DNA of 59,710 bases from Candidatus Rokuibacteriota bacterium. GTDB taxonomy: Bacteria; Methylomirabilota; Methylomirabilia; Rokubacteriales; CSP1-6. This document shows positions 7,830-18,081 of the stretch, piece by piece. The notes beneath the pieces were generated by a model. That model saw nothing but the letters and a program-made list of their open reading frames with translations. It did no database searches and was not told where the DNA came from. The translations under genes and the position numbers were made by a program. Every line of letters starts with the position of its first letter. Position 1 is the first letter of the stretch. The DNA lies in assembly GCA_023249095.1 (NCBI GenBank), contig JAHFDK010000014.1:1-59710 (forward strand), read 5' to 3'.

Positions 7830-9440
7830 TCAGGTATCGCCGTACACGACCCGCTCGCCGAGCTCGTCGTCCTGGATCATCTGGGCGAGCCGCGAGCGCT
7901 GGATCTTGCCGCTGGAGGTCTTCGGAATCGTGCTCGCCCGGACGAGGATGACGCGCGCCGGCCGATGGCCAAGCGCCTTGTGGACGCGGCTCGTGATCTC
8001 CCGGACGATGTCGTGGTAGTCGTCGGATGACGCGCTCTCGCTCCGCACCTCGACGACGACGTGGAGCCGCTGCGTGCCCGTCCGCTCGCTATCGATGCCG
8101 ACCGCGGCGGAATAGCGCACACCGTCCACGCGATCGACCACCTCCTCGATGTCGGCCGGGATCACGTTCACGCCGCCGAGGATGATGAGATCCTTGAGAC
8201 GGCCCGTCACGTAGAGAAAGCCCTCGGTGTCGACGAACCCGAGGTCGCCGGTCCTGAGCCAGCCGCCGGGCATGAGCACCTTCGCGGTCTCGCCGGGATT
8301 GTTGTAGTACCCCTGCATGACCCCGGCGCTCTTGACGCAGACCTCACCCTCCACGCCCACCGGGCGCTCCGCGGCAGGCGCCTCATCGCGTGGCGCCAGG
8401 ATCCGCACCGAGACGCCTCGGCACGGCTGGCCGACCGAGAGGAACCGCCCGCTGGTGTCGAGCCTGAGCGGCGCGCCCCTCGGCCAGATGGCGACCGCCA
8501 GCGTCGCCTCGGCGAGACCGTAGCAGGGCGAGATGACGCGCTTGAGGGCGAAGTGCGACTCGAACGCCTCGATCGTGGAGGGGCGCACGGGCTCGGCGCC
8601 GGAGAGCGCGGCCTTGAGGCTGCTGAGGTCGAGCCCGGCGGTGTCGCGGACGTTGCGCACGCAATTCCGGTAGCCGAAGTCGGGCGAGACGGTGAACGTC
8701 GCGCGGATCTCCGTGATGAGCGAGAGCCACTGTCTCGGGTTCCGGAGATCGGGCGGCAAGAGCCAGATCGGCGTCCCCAGGAGCGGTGGCGTGAAGGCGC
8801 AGCCGATGAGGCCCATGTCGTGGTAGAGCGGCAGCCACGAGACGACGCGGTCCTCCACGGTGATGCCGGCCGCCTCGGCCATGAAGTGGATGGTCGACAC
8901 GACGTTCTTGTGGGTGAGCATGACGCCCCGCGGATGGCCGGTGCTCCCCGAGGTGTACTGCAGGAAGGCCAGGTCCTCCTCCGTCGCCGCGGCGAGCGTT
9001 GGTAGCGGCGCATCCACGTCGAGGTCGGGCGGCTCCAGAACGGTGCCCACGTTTGGCGCGAGTGCCCGACTCTGGTCGACGCCCGTGCGGAACCAGCCGA
9101 TGGTCGCGACCGCGACCGCCTCGGAGTCGCGGAAGATGTTGGCCGTCGTCTCCACGCCGAGCGTGGGGTAGAGCGGCACCGGGACCGCGCCGATCCGCAG
9201 CGCGCCGAAGAACGTGTAGAAGAACTCCGCGCACGTCGGGTAGATGAGGCAGACCTTGTCGCCCGCGCCCACGCCCGCCCGCGCGAGCCCGGCCGCGTAC
9301 CGCGCGCTTTGCGTCCATAGCCGCCCGTACGTCACGGTCTCGTCGAACAACTGGAAGTACTGCTGGTCGGGCGAGAGCGCTGCGCGCCGCCGCATCATCT
9401 CGGTGAGAGTCGAGGCACCTCTCACGTCATCGTGGACCAT
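7830..9440 (-). CDS. Fatty acyl-AMP ligase/acyl-CoA synthetase
   Basis: This 536-residue ANL enzyme has intact catalytic motifs: LQYTSGSTGHPRGVMLTH (phosphate loop), SWLPLYHDMGLIG, YGLAEATLAV, GWLRTGDLGF, GRLKDLIILGGVN and the terminal PKTSSGKIQRS with the adenylation Lys. The YHDMGLIG text and overall pattern resemble the FAAL group, which makes acyl-adenylates for transfer to carrier proteins or CoA. The start at ATG 9440 was chosen because GGAGGAG lies 6 bp upstream; an in-frame extension to 9515 lacks such a site and runs through a G-rich tract. It is followed by an enoyl-CoA hydratase gene, giving a two-gene lipid-type operon. Confidence 0.92.
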   Translation of the reverse strand: MVHDDVRGASTLTEMMRRRAALSPDQQYFQLFDETVTYGRLWTQSARYAAGLARAGVGAGDKVCLIYPTCAEFFYTFFGALRIGAVPVPLYPTLGVETTANIFRDSEAVAVATIGWFRTGVDQSRALAPNVGTVLEPPDLDVDAPLPTLAAATEEDLAFLQYTSGSTGHPRGVMLTHKNVVSTIHFMAEAAGITVEDRVVSWLPLYHDMGLIGCAFTPPLLGTPIWLLPPDLRNPRQWLSLITEIRATFTVSPDFGYRNCVRNVRDTAGLDLSSLKAALSGAEPVRPSTIEAFESHFALKRVISPCYGLAEATLAVAIWPRGAPLRLDTSGRFLSVGQPCRGVSVRILAPRDEAPAAERPVGVEGEVCVKSAGVMQGYYNNPGETAKVLMPGGWLRTGDLGFVDTEGFLYVTGRLKDLIILGGVNVIPADIEEVVDRVDGVRYSAAVGIDSERTGTQRLHVVVEVRSESASSDDYHDIVREITSRVHKALGHRPARVILVRASTIPKTSSGKIQRSRLAQMIQDDELGERVVYGDT

Positions 9441-9507
9441 TCGCGACTCCTCCATAGTCGTGGGGGGCCCCGACATGCCCCCCCCACCCCCCAACGAGCG
9501 GCGCGGG
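9441..9507 (-). promoter_or_regulatory. G-rich leader between the M28 peptidase and acyl-AMP ligase genes
   Basis: On the minus strand this gap holds a run of six G, one T and eight G (9492-9478), followed within ten bases by GGGG and a C run. It can form either a G-quadruplex or a GC-rich hairpin (GTCGGGG paired with CCCC...CGAC) just before the ligase ribosome site. No T tract follows, so a classical terminator is unlikely. Confidence 0.5.
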
Positions 9508-11238
9508 CTAGTCAATCCGGGTGCCGAGCGTCGCCAGCGTCGCGTGCGCTTCGCCGTCTCTCAGATAGAGTACCGAGACGATGTCCCCGGGCCGGCGGGC
9601 GCGGACCACGCTTCGAAGATCCTCGAGCCCGTCGACGGGACTCCCGCCGAGGCGGACGATCACGTCGCCATCGCGCAGGCCCGCCTGCGCGGCCGCCGTT
9701 CCAGGGAGGACGCTCGAGAGCCGAAGACCATCGGCCCCTGGGCGGGGCAGGGCGACGATGCCGAGGAACGCGCCGCCGGGCGTGCCGCCCTGGCGCCGGC
9801 TCGGCGGCGGAACCTTCGCGTAGACCGGACGGGCATCCGTCGCCAGACGCTCGATGACGCGCACCGCGACGGCCGCGACGCGAGCCATGCCGGCCGCGTC
9901 GATCTTGTCCGCGGTATCGGTCGGTCGGTGGTAGTCCTCGTGGCCCCCGGTGTGGAAGAACAGGACCGGGACGCCGGCGTCGTAGAACCGGGTGTGATCG
10001 GAGGGCCCGTGTGGCGAGCCCTGGAGGTCGGCCGCGACCCCTTCCTTCTGCGCCGCCTCGCTCACGAGCGCTCGTAGCCCGCTGCCGCTGTCGCCGCCGC
10101 CCACGTTGAGGCGGCGGCTCTGGAGCCGGCCGACCATGTCGAAGTTCATCATCGCGACGGTCCGCGTGAGCGGCACCACCGGCCGGTCCACGTAGTGACG
10201 CGAGCCGATCAGGCCAAGCTCTTCGGCGCCGAACAGCGCGACGACGAGCGTGCGGCGCATCCCGCCAGCCGCCGCGAACGCGCGCGCCAGGCCGAGGGCC
10301 ACGGCAGTGCCGGAGGCGTTGTCATCCGCGCCAGGGTGGACGACGCCATCGACGCGGCCGAGATGATCGTAGTGCGCGCCGATGACGACGGCTTCGTCGG
10401 CGAGCACCGGGTCGGCGCCGGGCAGGATGCCCACAACGTTCATGCCGCGGACTTCGGCGGACACGATGTCGACCCGAATCCGCGCGCGCGCGCCCGTCGC
10501 GAATGGCCCGGGCGCGTGCGCCGCGGCGAGGGCATTCGCCGCCTCGGTCGTCGTACGGCCCGCGGCGGCCAGCATGGCGTCGGCCGCTTCGCGCGTGAGC
10601 GCCCCCGACACGAGACCGACTCGGACCGCCGTCGTGTCCGGTGACGGCAGCTCGGTGCCCGCGAGCAGCAGCGCGACGGCCCCGCGGCGCTTCGCCGCGA
10701 TCAGCTTGTCGAGGCGGCTCACGCGCGCTCCAGCCAGGTGGAGCGGCGCCCCGTCCAGCGCGAGCGCGACCTTGCCGCGGACGTCCACCCCCGCATAGTC
10801 GTCGTAGCTACTGTCGGGGAGGTCGGCGCCGTAGCCCACGAAGACGACGTCAGCGGTGACCTCGCCGCCGAGCGAGCCGCCGTGCGGCATCCAGTCGCGT
10901 CCGCGCTCGAGCCGCCGCGGGGCCGGACCGGACAGCTCCAGTGCGCTCGCCGGGCCGACGCGCGACGAGGTCTCGAGCACGAACGTCTGGAGGAACGATC
11001 CCTGGTCGCCGCCCGGACGGAGCCCGGCGGCGGCCAGCGCGTCGGCGATCTGCCGCGCGGCGCGATCGCCGCCGGCGGTGCCCGATCGCCGGCCCTCCAT
11101 CTCGGGCGCGGTCAGCGCGCTCACGGCCTCGGCCAGCTGCTCCGCGGACGGCGGGACGACAGCAGCCCGCGCGAATACACCGGTCTCCCCGAGCAGCAGG
11201 GACACCGCCAAGAAGAGAAGCACGCGACGGCGAGTCAC
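9508..11238 (-). CDS. Secreted M28-family zinc aminopeptidase with PDZ domain
   Basis: This 576-residue protein begins with a signal peptide (RRRVLLFLAVSLLLGETGVFARA). A protease-associated-like segment (about 130-210) contains DVVFVGYGADLPDSSYDDYAG. The M28 catalytic domain follows (about 260-460) with ligand motifs GAHYDHLG, HPGADDNASG, FGAEELGLIGS, MNFDMVGR and GHEDYHRPTDT, which supply the two-zinc site. A PDZ domain (about 485-570) ends the protein with AAAQAGLRDGDVIVRLGG. It should remove N-terminal residues from peptides in the periplasm or outside. The GTG start at 11238 has no ribosome site but has TAAAAT exactly 6 nt upstream, so the transcript may be leaderless. Confidence 0.93.
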   Translation of the reverse strand: MTRRRVLLFLAVSLLLGETGVFARAAVVPPSAEQLAEAVSALTAPEMEGRRSGTAGGDRAARQIADALAAAGLRPGGDQGSFLQTFVLETSSRVGPASALELSGPAPRRLERGRDWMPHGGSLGGEVTADVVFVGYGADLPDSSYDDYAGVDVRGKVALALDGAPLHLAGARVSRLDKLIAAKRRGAVALLLAGTELPSPDTTAVRVGLVSGALTREAADAMLAAAGRTTTEAANALAAAHAPGPFATGARARIRVDIVSAEVRGMNVVGILPGADPVLADEAVVIGAHYDHLGRVDGVVHPGADDNASGTAVALGLARAFAAAGGMRRTLVVALFGAEELGLIGSRHYVDRPVVPLTRTVAMMNFDMVGRLQSRRLNVGGGDSGSGLRALVSEAAQKEGVAADLQGSPHGPSDHTRFYDAGVPVLFFHTGGHEDYHRPTDTADKIDAAGMARVAAVAVRVIERLATDARPVYAKVPPPSRRQGGTPGGAFLGIVALPRPGADGLRLSSVLPGTAAAQAGLRDGDVIVRLGGSPVDGLEDLRSVVRARRPGDIVSVLYLRDGEAHATLATLGTRID

Positions 11239-11244
11239 ACACGC

Positions 11245-11250
11245 ATTTTA
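11245..11250 (-). promoter_or_regulatory. -10 hexamer TAAAAT placed for a leaderless transcript
   Basis: TAAAAT on the minus strand ends 6 nt before the GTG start codon of the M28 peptidase. This puts the predicted transcription start on the start codon itself. No good -35 is evident. Confidence 0.45.
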
Positions 11251-11328
11251 CTCCAGCTGTAGCGGGGTTTATGCTCGCCGGGCAAGGAGGAAGTTATGCG
11301 ATCGAGGAGATGACCGAGCTGAAGATGG

Positions 11329-11838
11329 TCATCTTCCACCTCGCCACTTGACGGAGGCCACCCGGCCACCGGTCATCTGCACGAGATCGGCGGGCGTCAG
11401 CTTGAAGACCGTATTCGGGTGACCGGCCGCCGCCCAGATCTCCGGCCACTGCATCAGATCTTCGTCGATCAGGATCGTCAGCGGCTCGGCGTGCGCGACG
11501 GGAGCGACGCCGCCGATCGCGAAGCCCGTCCGGGCCCGCACGAAGTCGGCGTCGGCCCGCGCCACGGGTTCGGCGACCAGCCCGGCCACCCTGCGCTCGT
11601 CGACCCGGTTCGCGCCGCTCGTGATGACCAGGACCGCACCCTGGGTGTTCTCGCCGCGGAAGACCAGCGACTTCGCGATCTGGTCGACGCGGCAGCCGAC
11701 CGCGCGCGCGGCTTCGGCCGAGGTCCGCGCGGGCTGCTCGAGGGCGACCACGGTGTGGCCGCCGCCAGCGGCGGCGAGGACGTCCTGAACCCGCCGGACG
11801 CTGGGGCCTAGCGCCGGGTCCGTCCCTTCATGCGCCAT
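11329..11838 (-). CDS. YbaK/EbsC-type aminoacyl-tRNA editing domain protein
   Basis: This 169-residue stand-alone protein has the YbaK/ProX editing fold, with the conserved segment QIAKSLVFRGENTQGAVLVITSG, the GFAIGGVAPVAH motif and LIDEDLMQWPEIWAAAGHPNTVFKLTP. Such proteins hydrolyse mischarged tRNA (for example Cys- or Ala-tRNA-Pro). The substrate here is not decided by sequence. The start ATG overlaps the stop of the selenocysteine peroxiredoxin gene (TGATG), so the two are translationally coupled. The 90 bp between it and the M28 gene contain a short palindrome (GAAGATG-GT-CATCTTC, 11321-11336) that overlaps the stop region. Confidence 0.9.
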   Translation of the reverse strand: MAHEGTDPALGPSVRRVQDVLAAAGGGHTVVALEQPARTSAEAARAVGCRVDQIAKSLVFRGENTQGAVLVITSGANRVDERRVAGLVAEPVARADADFVRARTGFAIGGVAPVAHAEPLTILIDEDLMQWPEIWAAAGHPNTVFKLTPADLVQMTGGRVASVKWRGGR

Positions 11839-12572
11839 CAGAGACCGCGCACGGCTCGCGAAACGTCGCCGGGCTCTGGCCTCACCTGAATGTTGTCGGC
11901 CAGCGAGAGCCAGCGGACGATCCCCTGCCGGTCGATGACGACCGTCGTCGGTCTCGGGACATCCTGCCCTTTGTTCCCGCCGCGGGCGTGGACGAGACCG
12001 TAGCGCCGCGTCACCGTCAGGTCGCGGTCCGTGAGGAAGCGGTAGCGCGCCCGAAGCCGCTCGGCGAGCGCCTGGCTCCGCTCGTTCGAGTCGGGACTGA
12101 TGGCCAGAAGTTGCACCCCGGCGTCGCCAAGCTCCGTGAGGACAGCTCCAAGCCCGTGGAGCTCCGAGACGCAGAAGGGTCACCAGTAGCCGCGGTAGAA
12201 GACCAGGACGACCGGCGTCCGGTCGCGAAAGGACGCGAGGGTGACCGGGGCTCCCGCCGCGTCCGGCAGCGTGAAGTCGGGCGCCGGTTCGCCGACGCGA
12301 AGGGCAGGCGCCGTCGTCGGGATCCTCGCGAGCGAGAAGTTGAAGTAGCCGCCGAGCACGAGCAAGGCCGCCGAGAACACGAGGGCCGCGAGGTTTGCCC
12401 AGCGCGCGGCCCGCCACGACGCCAGAGCCGCGATCGCCGTCGCCAGGGCGAAGGCCCCGACGTAGAGCGCCGGATGGTTGCGGATGACGGGCACCCGCAG
12501 CAGGGAGACGTAGCCGGCGACGGCGCCGAGCGAGAGGGCTACGCTCAGAAGCGCCGGCCAGTACCTGGTCAT
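11838..12572 (-). CDS. Membrane-anchored selenocysteine peroxiredoxin (AhpC/TSA family), UGA decoded at residue 131
   Basis: Read as one gene this gives 244 residues, with an in-frame TGA at 12182-12180. The N-terminal 90 residues hold about three hydrophobic membrane segments. An AhpC/TSA domain follows from about residue 98 (GEPAPDFTLPDAAG). The text around the TGA is VLVFYRGYW-U-PFCVSELHG; related proteins have Cys at that point (WCPFC/WCPYC), so Sec131 and Cys134 form a UxxC redox pair. The frame continues without another stop through AISPDSNERSQALAERL and TVVIDRQGIVRWL to the family's normal end. A stem-loop begins 16 nt after the TGA. The ATG overlaps the PIG-L stop (ATGA) and the stop overlaps the YbaK start. 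It probably reduces peroxides at the membrane. Sec machinery is not in the window. Confidence 0.9.
12144..12163 (-). promoter_or_regulatory. Candidate bacterial SECIS stem-loop (peroxiredoxin)
   Basis: Sixteen nucleotides after the TGA, AGCTCC (12163-12158) pairs perfectly with GGAGCT (12149-12144) around the loop ACGGGCTT. A G-containing apical loop about 22 nt from the UGA fits the bacterial SECIS pattern recognised by SelB. Confidence 0.6.
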
Positions 12573-13267
12573 CGCGCGAGGGCGACCCGGTCGAACGTCT
12601 CCGCGTACGCGTAGCCCTTCGACTTTCCGAGCTCGGCCGAGCGCTCGCGCACGCGCTTTTCGACGGCCGGGAAGTCGGCGAACTGACTCGCGTGGCAGGC
12701 CAGAGCCTTGAGCTTCAGATCCATGACGTCGGAGATATCGACCACGAGCTGCGGGTTCTCCCACTGCATGAGATGGATTTCGAGCACCTTGTGGGGCTCG
12801 TAGTCGGGCATGAGCTCCGGAAACGCCAGGTGGTCGCGGGCGAGCGGGTACACGCAGTCGAGGGCAACCCCCGCGGTGATCCGGTGGTCGCGGTGGGAGC
12901 CGCCGAGGTTGTAGCTACGGTGCGGGTTCATGGCGATGACGAGGTCCGGGCGCCACCGGCGGATCTGTCGGGTGACATCACGCCGGAGCTCGCGCGTGTC
13001 CTCGACCTCGCAGTCGGGATAGCCGAGGAACTCGACTCGCGCGACGCCGAGCGTGCGGGCGGCGTTTCGCTGCTCCGCCTCGCGGATCAGGGCCAGACGC
13101 TCCGATGTCATCGTGCGATCGCCCGAGCCCTTGTTGCCGTTGGTCACGATCACGTACGTGACCTCGCAGCCCTCCTTGATCAGCTTGGCGATGGTCCCGC
13201 CGGCCCCGAACTCGGAATCGTCAGGGTGCGCCGTCACCACCATGACGCGCTCGATCTTCTCGGTCAA
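12569..13267 (-). CDS. PIG-L family zinc N-deacetylase
   Basis: This 232-residue protein has the PIG-L/LmbE signature TAHPDDSEFGAGGTIA near the N-terminus and the second metal motif NLGGSHRDHRITAG in the middle. His, Asp-Asp and His residues make the zinc site. Family members deacetylate N-acetylglucosaminyl compounds such as mycothiol or bacillithiol precursors, or sugars and antibiotics. The start is a TTG with AAGGAGAG 5 bp upstream. Its stop overlaps the start of the selenocysteine peroxiredoxin, so it is the first gene of a three-gene operon with that gene and YbaK. A link to low-molecular-weight thiol metabolism is tempting, given the peroxiredoxin, but is inference only. Confidence 0.93.
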   Translation of the reverse strand: MTEKIERVMVVTAHPDDSEFGAGGTIAKLIKEGCEVTYVIVTNGNKGSGDRTMTSERLALIREAEQRNAARTLGVARVEFLGYPDCEVEDTRELRRDVTRQIRRWRPDLVIAMNPHRSYNLGGSHRDHRITAGVALDCVYPLARDHLAFPELMPDYEPHKVLEIHLMQWENPQLVVDISDVMDLKLKALACHASQFADFPAVEKRVRERSAELGKSKGYAYAETFDRVALAR

Positions 13268-13356
13268 AAGACTCTCCTTTGTAACGGGGGCCGTGAGGCC
13301 GGATCGGGTCGAGGGTGGCCTGAGAAAGATGCGGCGTGGCTCCGCGGCGCCCGCGC

Positions 13357-13390
13357 AACCCTTCGCTCAACCCTCAAACCCTTCGCTCAA
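13357..13390. repeat. Two 14-bp direct repeats at 20-bp period
   Basis: AACCCTTCGCTCAA occurs at 13357-13370 and again at 13377-13390. The spacing is close to two helical turns, and the pair lies upstream of the -10 hexamer at 13444. It may be a binding site for a regulator of the membrane-protein gene or of the divergent PIG-L operon, or simple duplication. Confidence 0.6.
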
Positions 13391-13443
13391 TCGTTAGAGG
13401 TCCTTTCCCAGCATACCGATTCCGGGCGTGGTGGGCGAACGGC

Positions 13444-13449
13444 TATAAT
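13444..13449 (+). promoter_or_regulatory. -10 hexamer TATAAT placed for a leaderless transcript
   Basis: A perfect TATAAT ends exactly 6 nt before the ATG at 13456, and no Shine-Dalgarno sequence is present. The predicted transcription start is the A of the ATG. The -35 region is poor. Confidence 0.55.
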
Positions 13450-13455
13450 TGCCTG

Positions 13456-15147
13456 ATGTCGATCGGCGCCCCGCGCCGGGTGGGGATCGCGGGCTTGCTC
13501 GGGCTCCTCGCCGGCGCGATCGTCCTGATGCCGGCACCCGGGAATCCAGGGGCTCTCAGGCTCGCCGGAGTAGGCCTGCTCTGGTGGTATGCGGCTCTCG
13601 CCGCGCCACTCGCCGCAGTCCTTCTGGTGATCGTCGTTCGGCGTGCGTCTCCCGAGACTGGAACCGGTGCAGGTGGCTCGGCCGCCCTCGCGGCGTGGAC
13701 GTCGCCGGTGGTTCTCGCCCTCGTTGCCGCGCGCGTTTTCTCGGGCGCGCCGGAGGCGCCGACGATCGCGCTCGCCATCCTCGTGGCACCGCTGATCGCG
13801 CTGCTCTGTCCGGCCACGGACGCAGCGCAGCGACCGAACCGTGTCGCGGCGCTGGGGATCAGCGCCGGCGTCGGATTGGTCCTTTGGGCGAATCTCCTCC
13901 TGCTCGCGGACGTCGCCGAGTTGCTGGGTCTCCCTCGCTGGGCGACGAGCATCGTTGCGGCATCCGTGGCCCTTCTGGCCGTCGCACTGCTGCGTGGCGA
14001 CCCGGCCGTCGAAGCTGGTCCACGCCTCTTTCAGGCCGGCCTCCGGAGCCCCGGCCTCTGGCTCCTGTACGTGAGCGGCCTGGGGTTCGTGGCGTTGGTC
14101 ACGGTCGTCGCCGTCGCCCTCGCCGCCTCTCCATGGGGCGCCTGGAAGGACGTCGCGTCGCGGCCCGCGCTCACGTTCGGAGCGCGCAATCCGTGGGTGA
14201 CCGAGGGCCGGAGGCTCGCCGCGCCGACGACGCTCGAGTTCACGGAGGCTCATCGCGTTACGGCGCTGAGCCCCGCCACGTACCGCGTCCTCGAGCCTGG
14301 CCGGTTCCGCGAGTGGCGGCTTCGCGCCGGCGAATCGCTGTCGCTCCGGGCGGGCGATCATCTGGTGATCGCCGCCGGTGCACGTTTGATGTTCGAGGCC
14401 GGAAAGCGGGTCCCCGGAGCGGCCGCCTCGGGCGCCACGTGGGCCGACCCGCCAGAGCGGAGCGGACTTTCGACGGTCGTGCATGCGCTGGGCGCCGCGC
14501 TCACGCTGGTCGGTGGCGCAGTCGCCCTCGTCGTACCCGAGCGGGCGCTGACAATCCGGGGTGTCTCCACGGGGTCAGGGCTCGTGCTGGCGTTCGTGCT
14601 CGGGGCCCTCTGCCTCGGCGTTTACGGGGCCTACTCGGCGCCCGGGCTCTCCATCGGCGCGCCCGCGCTCGCGGCCGTCTTCGGCGTCCCGGATGCTGTC
14701 GTCCCCGGACGGGCGGGCAGCGCCTTGGTGGTGCTGAGCGCCGTCGTGCTGCTCCTTCTCCTCTCGGCAACGGTGCTGGCGCTGCGTGGCGTCCTCGGCC
14801 GAGCGTGGGGTGAAGCAAGCACCGGGGACCCCACCGTAGCATTCCTTGTCGTCGCCGCATCCATCGGCAGCCTGTGGCCGGGCGACGCATCGCGAGCCCT
14901 CCTGGCTGGACTCGGGCTGACCGCGTCGGCCGCCGTCGCGCCCCGTGTGGCGGGCGACAGCCCGCAGGCCCGGCTGGCGGGTTCGCTGGTCGGCGTGATC
15001 GCGTTCGCCGGTCTCTCCGTGCTCGGCCCGCGCCTGCCGGCGTGGGCCGACGTTGCGTGGACATACCCCGCGCTGGCCGCGGCGCCCCTCGCATGGGTGG
15101 TAGTGCGAGCGGAGACCGTGCGACGGGCGAGGCGAGCGCTTCAGTGA
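13456..15147 (+). CDS. Multi-spanning membrane protein of unknown function
   Basis: The 563 residues are dominated by hydrophobic helices (for example [50 protein letters not shown]). One largely soluble, strand-rich section at about residues 235-335 ([18 protein letters not shown], then [16 protein letters not shown]) interrupts the two membrane halves. I recognise no family; a transporter-like or NADH-dehydrogenase-like membrane subunit cannot be excluded. The start at ATG 13456 fits a leaderless arrangement with TATAAT 6 nt upstream. The final codons and the stop lie in the first copy of a 53-bp tandem duplication. Confidence 0.75.
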   Translation: MSIGAPRRVGIAGLLGLLAGAIVLMPAPGNPGALRLAGVGLLWWYAALAAPLAAVLLVIVVRRASPETGTGAGGSAALAAWTSPVVLALVAARVFSGAPEAPTIALAILVAPLIALLCPATDAAQRPNRVAALGISAGVGLVLWANLLLLADVAELLGLPRWATSIVAASVALLAVALLRGDPAVEAGPRLFQAGLRSPGLWLLYVSGLGFVALVTVVAVALAASPWGAWKDVASRPALTFGARNPWVTEGRRLAAPTTLEFTEAHRVTALSPATYRVLEPGRFREWRLRAGESLSLRAGDHLVIAAGARLMFEAGKRVPGAAASGATWADPPERSGLSTVVHALGAALTLVGGAVALVVPERALTIRGVSTGSGLVLAFVLGALCLGVYGAYSAPGLSIGAPALAAVFGVPDAVVPGRAGSALVVLSAVVLLLLLSATVLALRGVLGRAWGEASTGDPTVAFLVVAASIGSLWPGDASRALLAGLGLTASAAVAPRVAGDSPQARLAGSLVGVIAFAGLSVLGPRLPAWADVAWTYPALAAAPLAWVVVRAETVRRARRALQ

Positions 15148-15204
15148 CCGGGGCCGTGCGAGCGGAGACCGTGCGACGGGCGAGGCGAGCGCTTCAATGA
15201 CCGG
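15103..15204. repeat. 53-bp tandem duplication covering the 3' end of the membrane-protein gene
   Basis: Bases 15103-15155 are repeated at 15156-15204 with one mismatch (CAGTGACC against CAATGACC). The first copy carries the last 14 codons and the stop of the membrane-protein gene; the second copy is now non-coding. It looks like a recent replication-slippage or recombination event. Confidence 0.9.
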
Positions 15205-15224
15205 CGGCCAGCGAGCACGGAATG

Positions 15225-15253
15225 TTGCCGCGGCCTCGCGACGCTGACACAAT
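15225..15253 (+). promoter_or_regulatory. Probable sigma-70-type promoter of uvrA
   Basis: TTGCCG (15225-15230) and CACAAT (15248-15253) are separated by 17 bp. The expected start of transcription is within about 2 nt of the uvrA ATG at 15262, and no ribosome site is visible, so this too may be leaderless or nearly so. No LexA-type operator was recognised. Confidence 0.4.
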
Positions 15254-15261
15254 AGGTCGCC

Positions 15262-18078
<2,817 letters not shown>

Positions 18079-18081
18079 CGC

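Noticed and set aside
11321-11336. GAAGATG-GT-CATCTTC palindrome as a terminator for ybaK
   Set aside because: The stem is short, overlaps the stop codon region and is not followed by a T tract in the direction of transcription.
11296-11351. A 13-residue leader-like peptide (plus strand, ATG 11310) between ybaK and the M28 gene
   Set aside because: The ribosome site touches the start codon, no downstream gene is on that strand, and a family match is lacking.
12180-12764. A separate membrane protein ending at the TGA, and a separate short thioredoxin fragment from 12116
   Set aside because: The two pieces are in the same frame and together form one peroxiredoxin with the TGA at the redox Cys; overlaps with both neighbours also support one gene.
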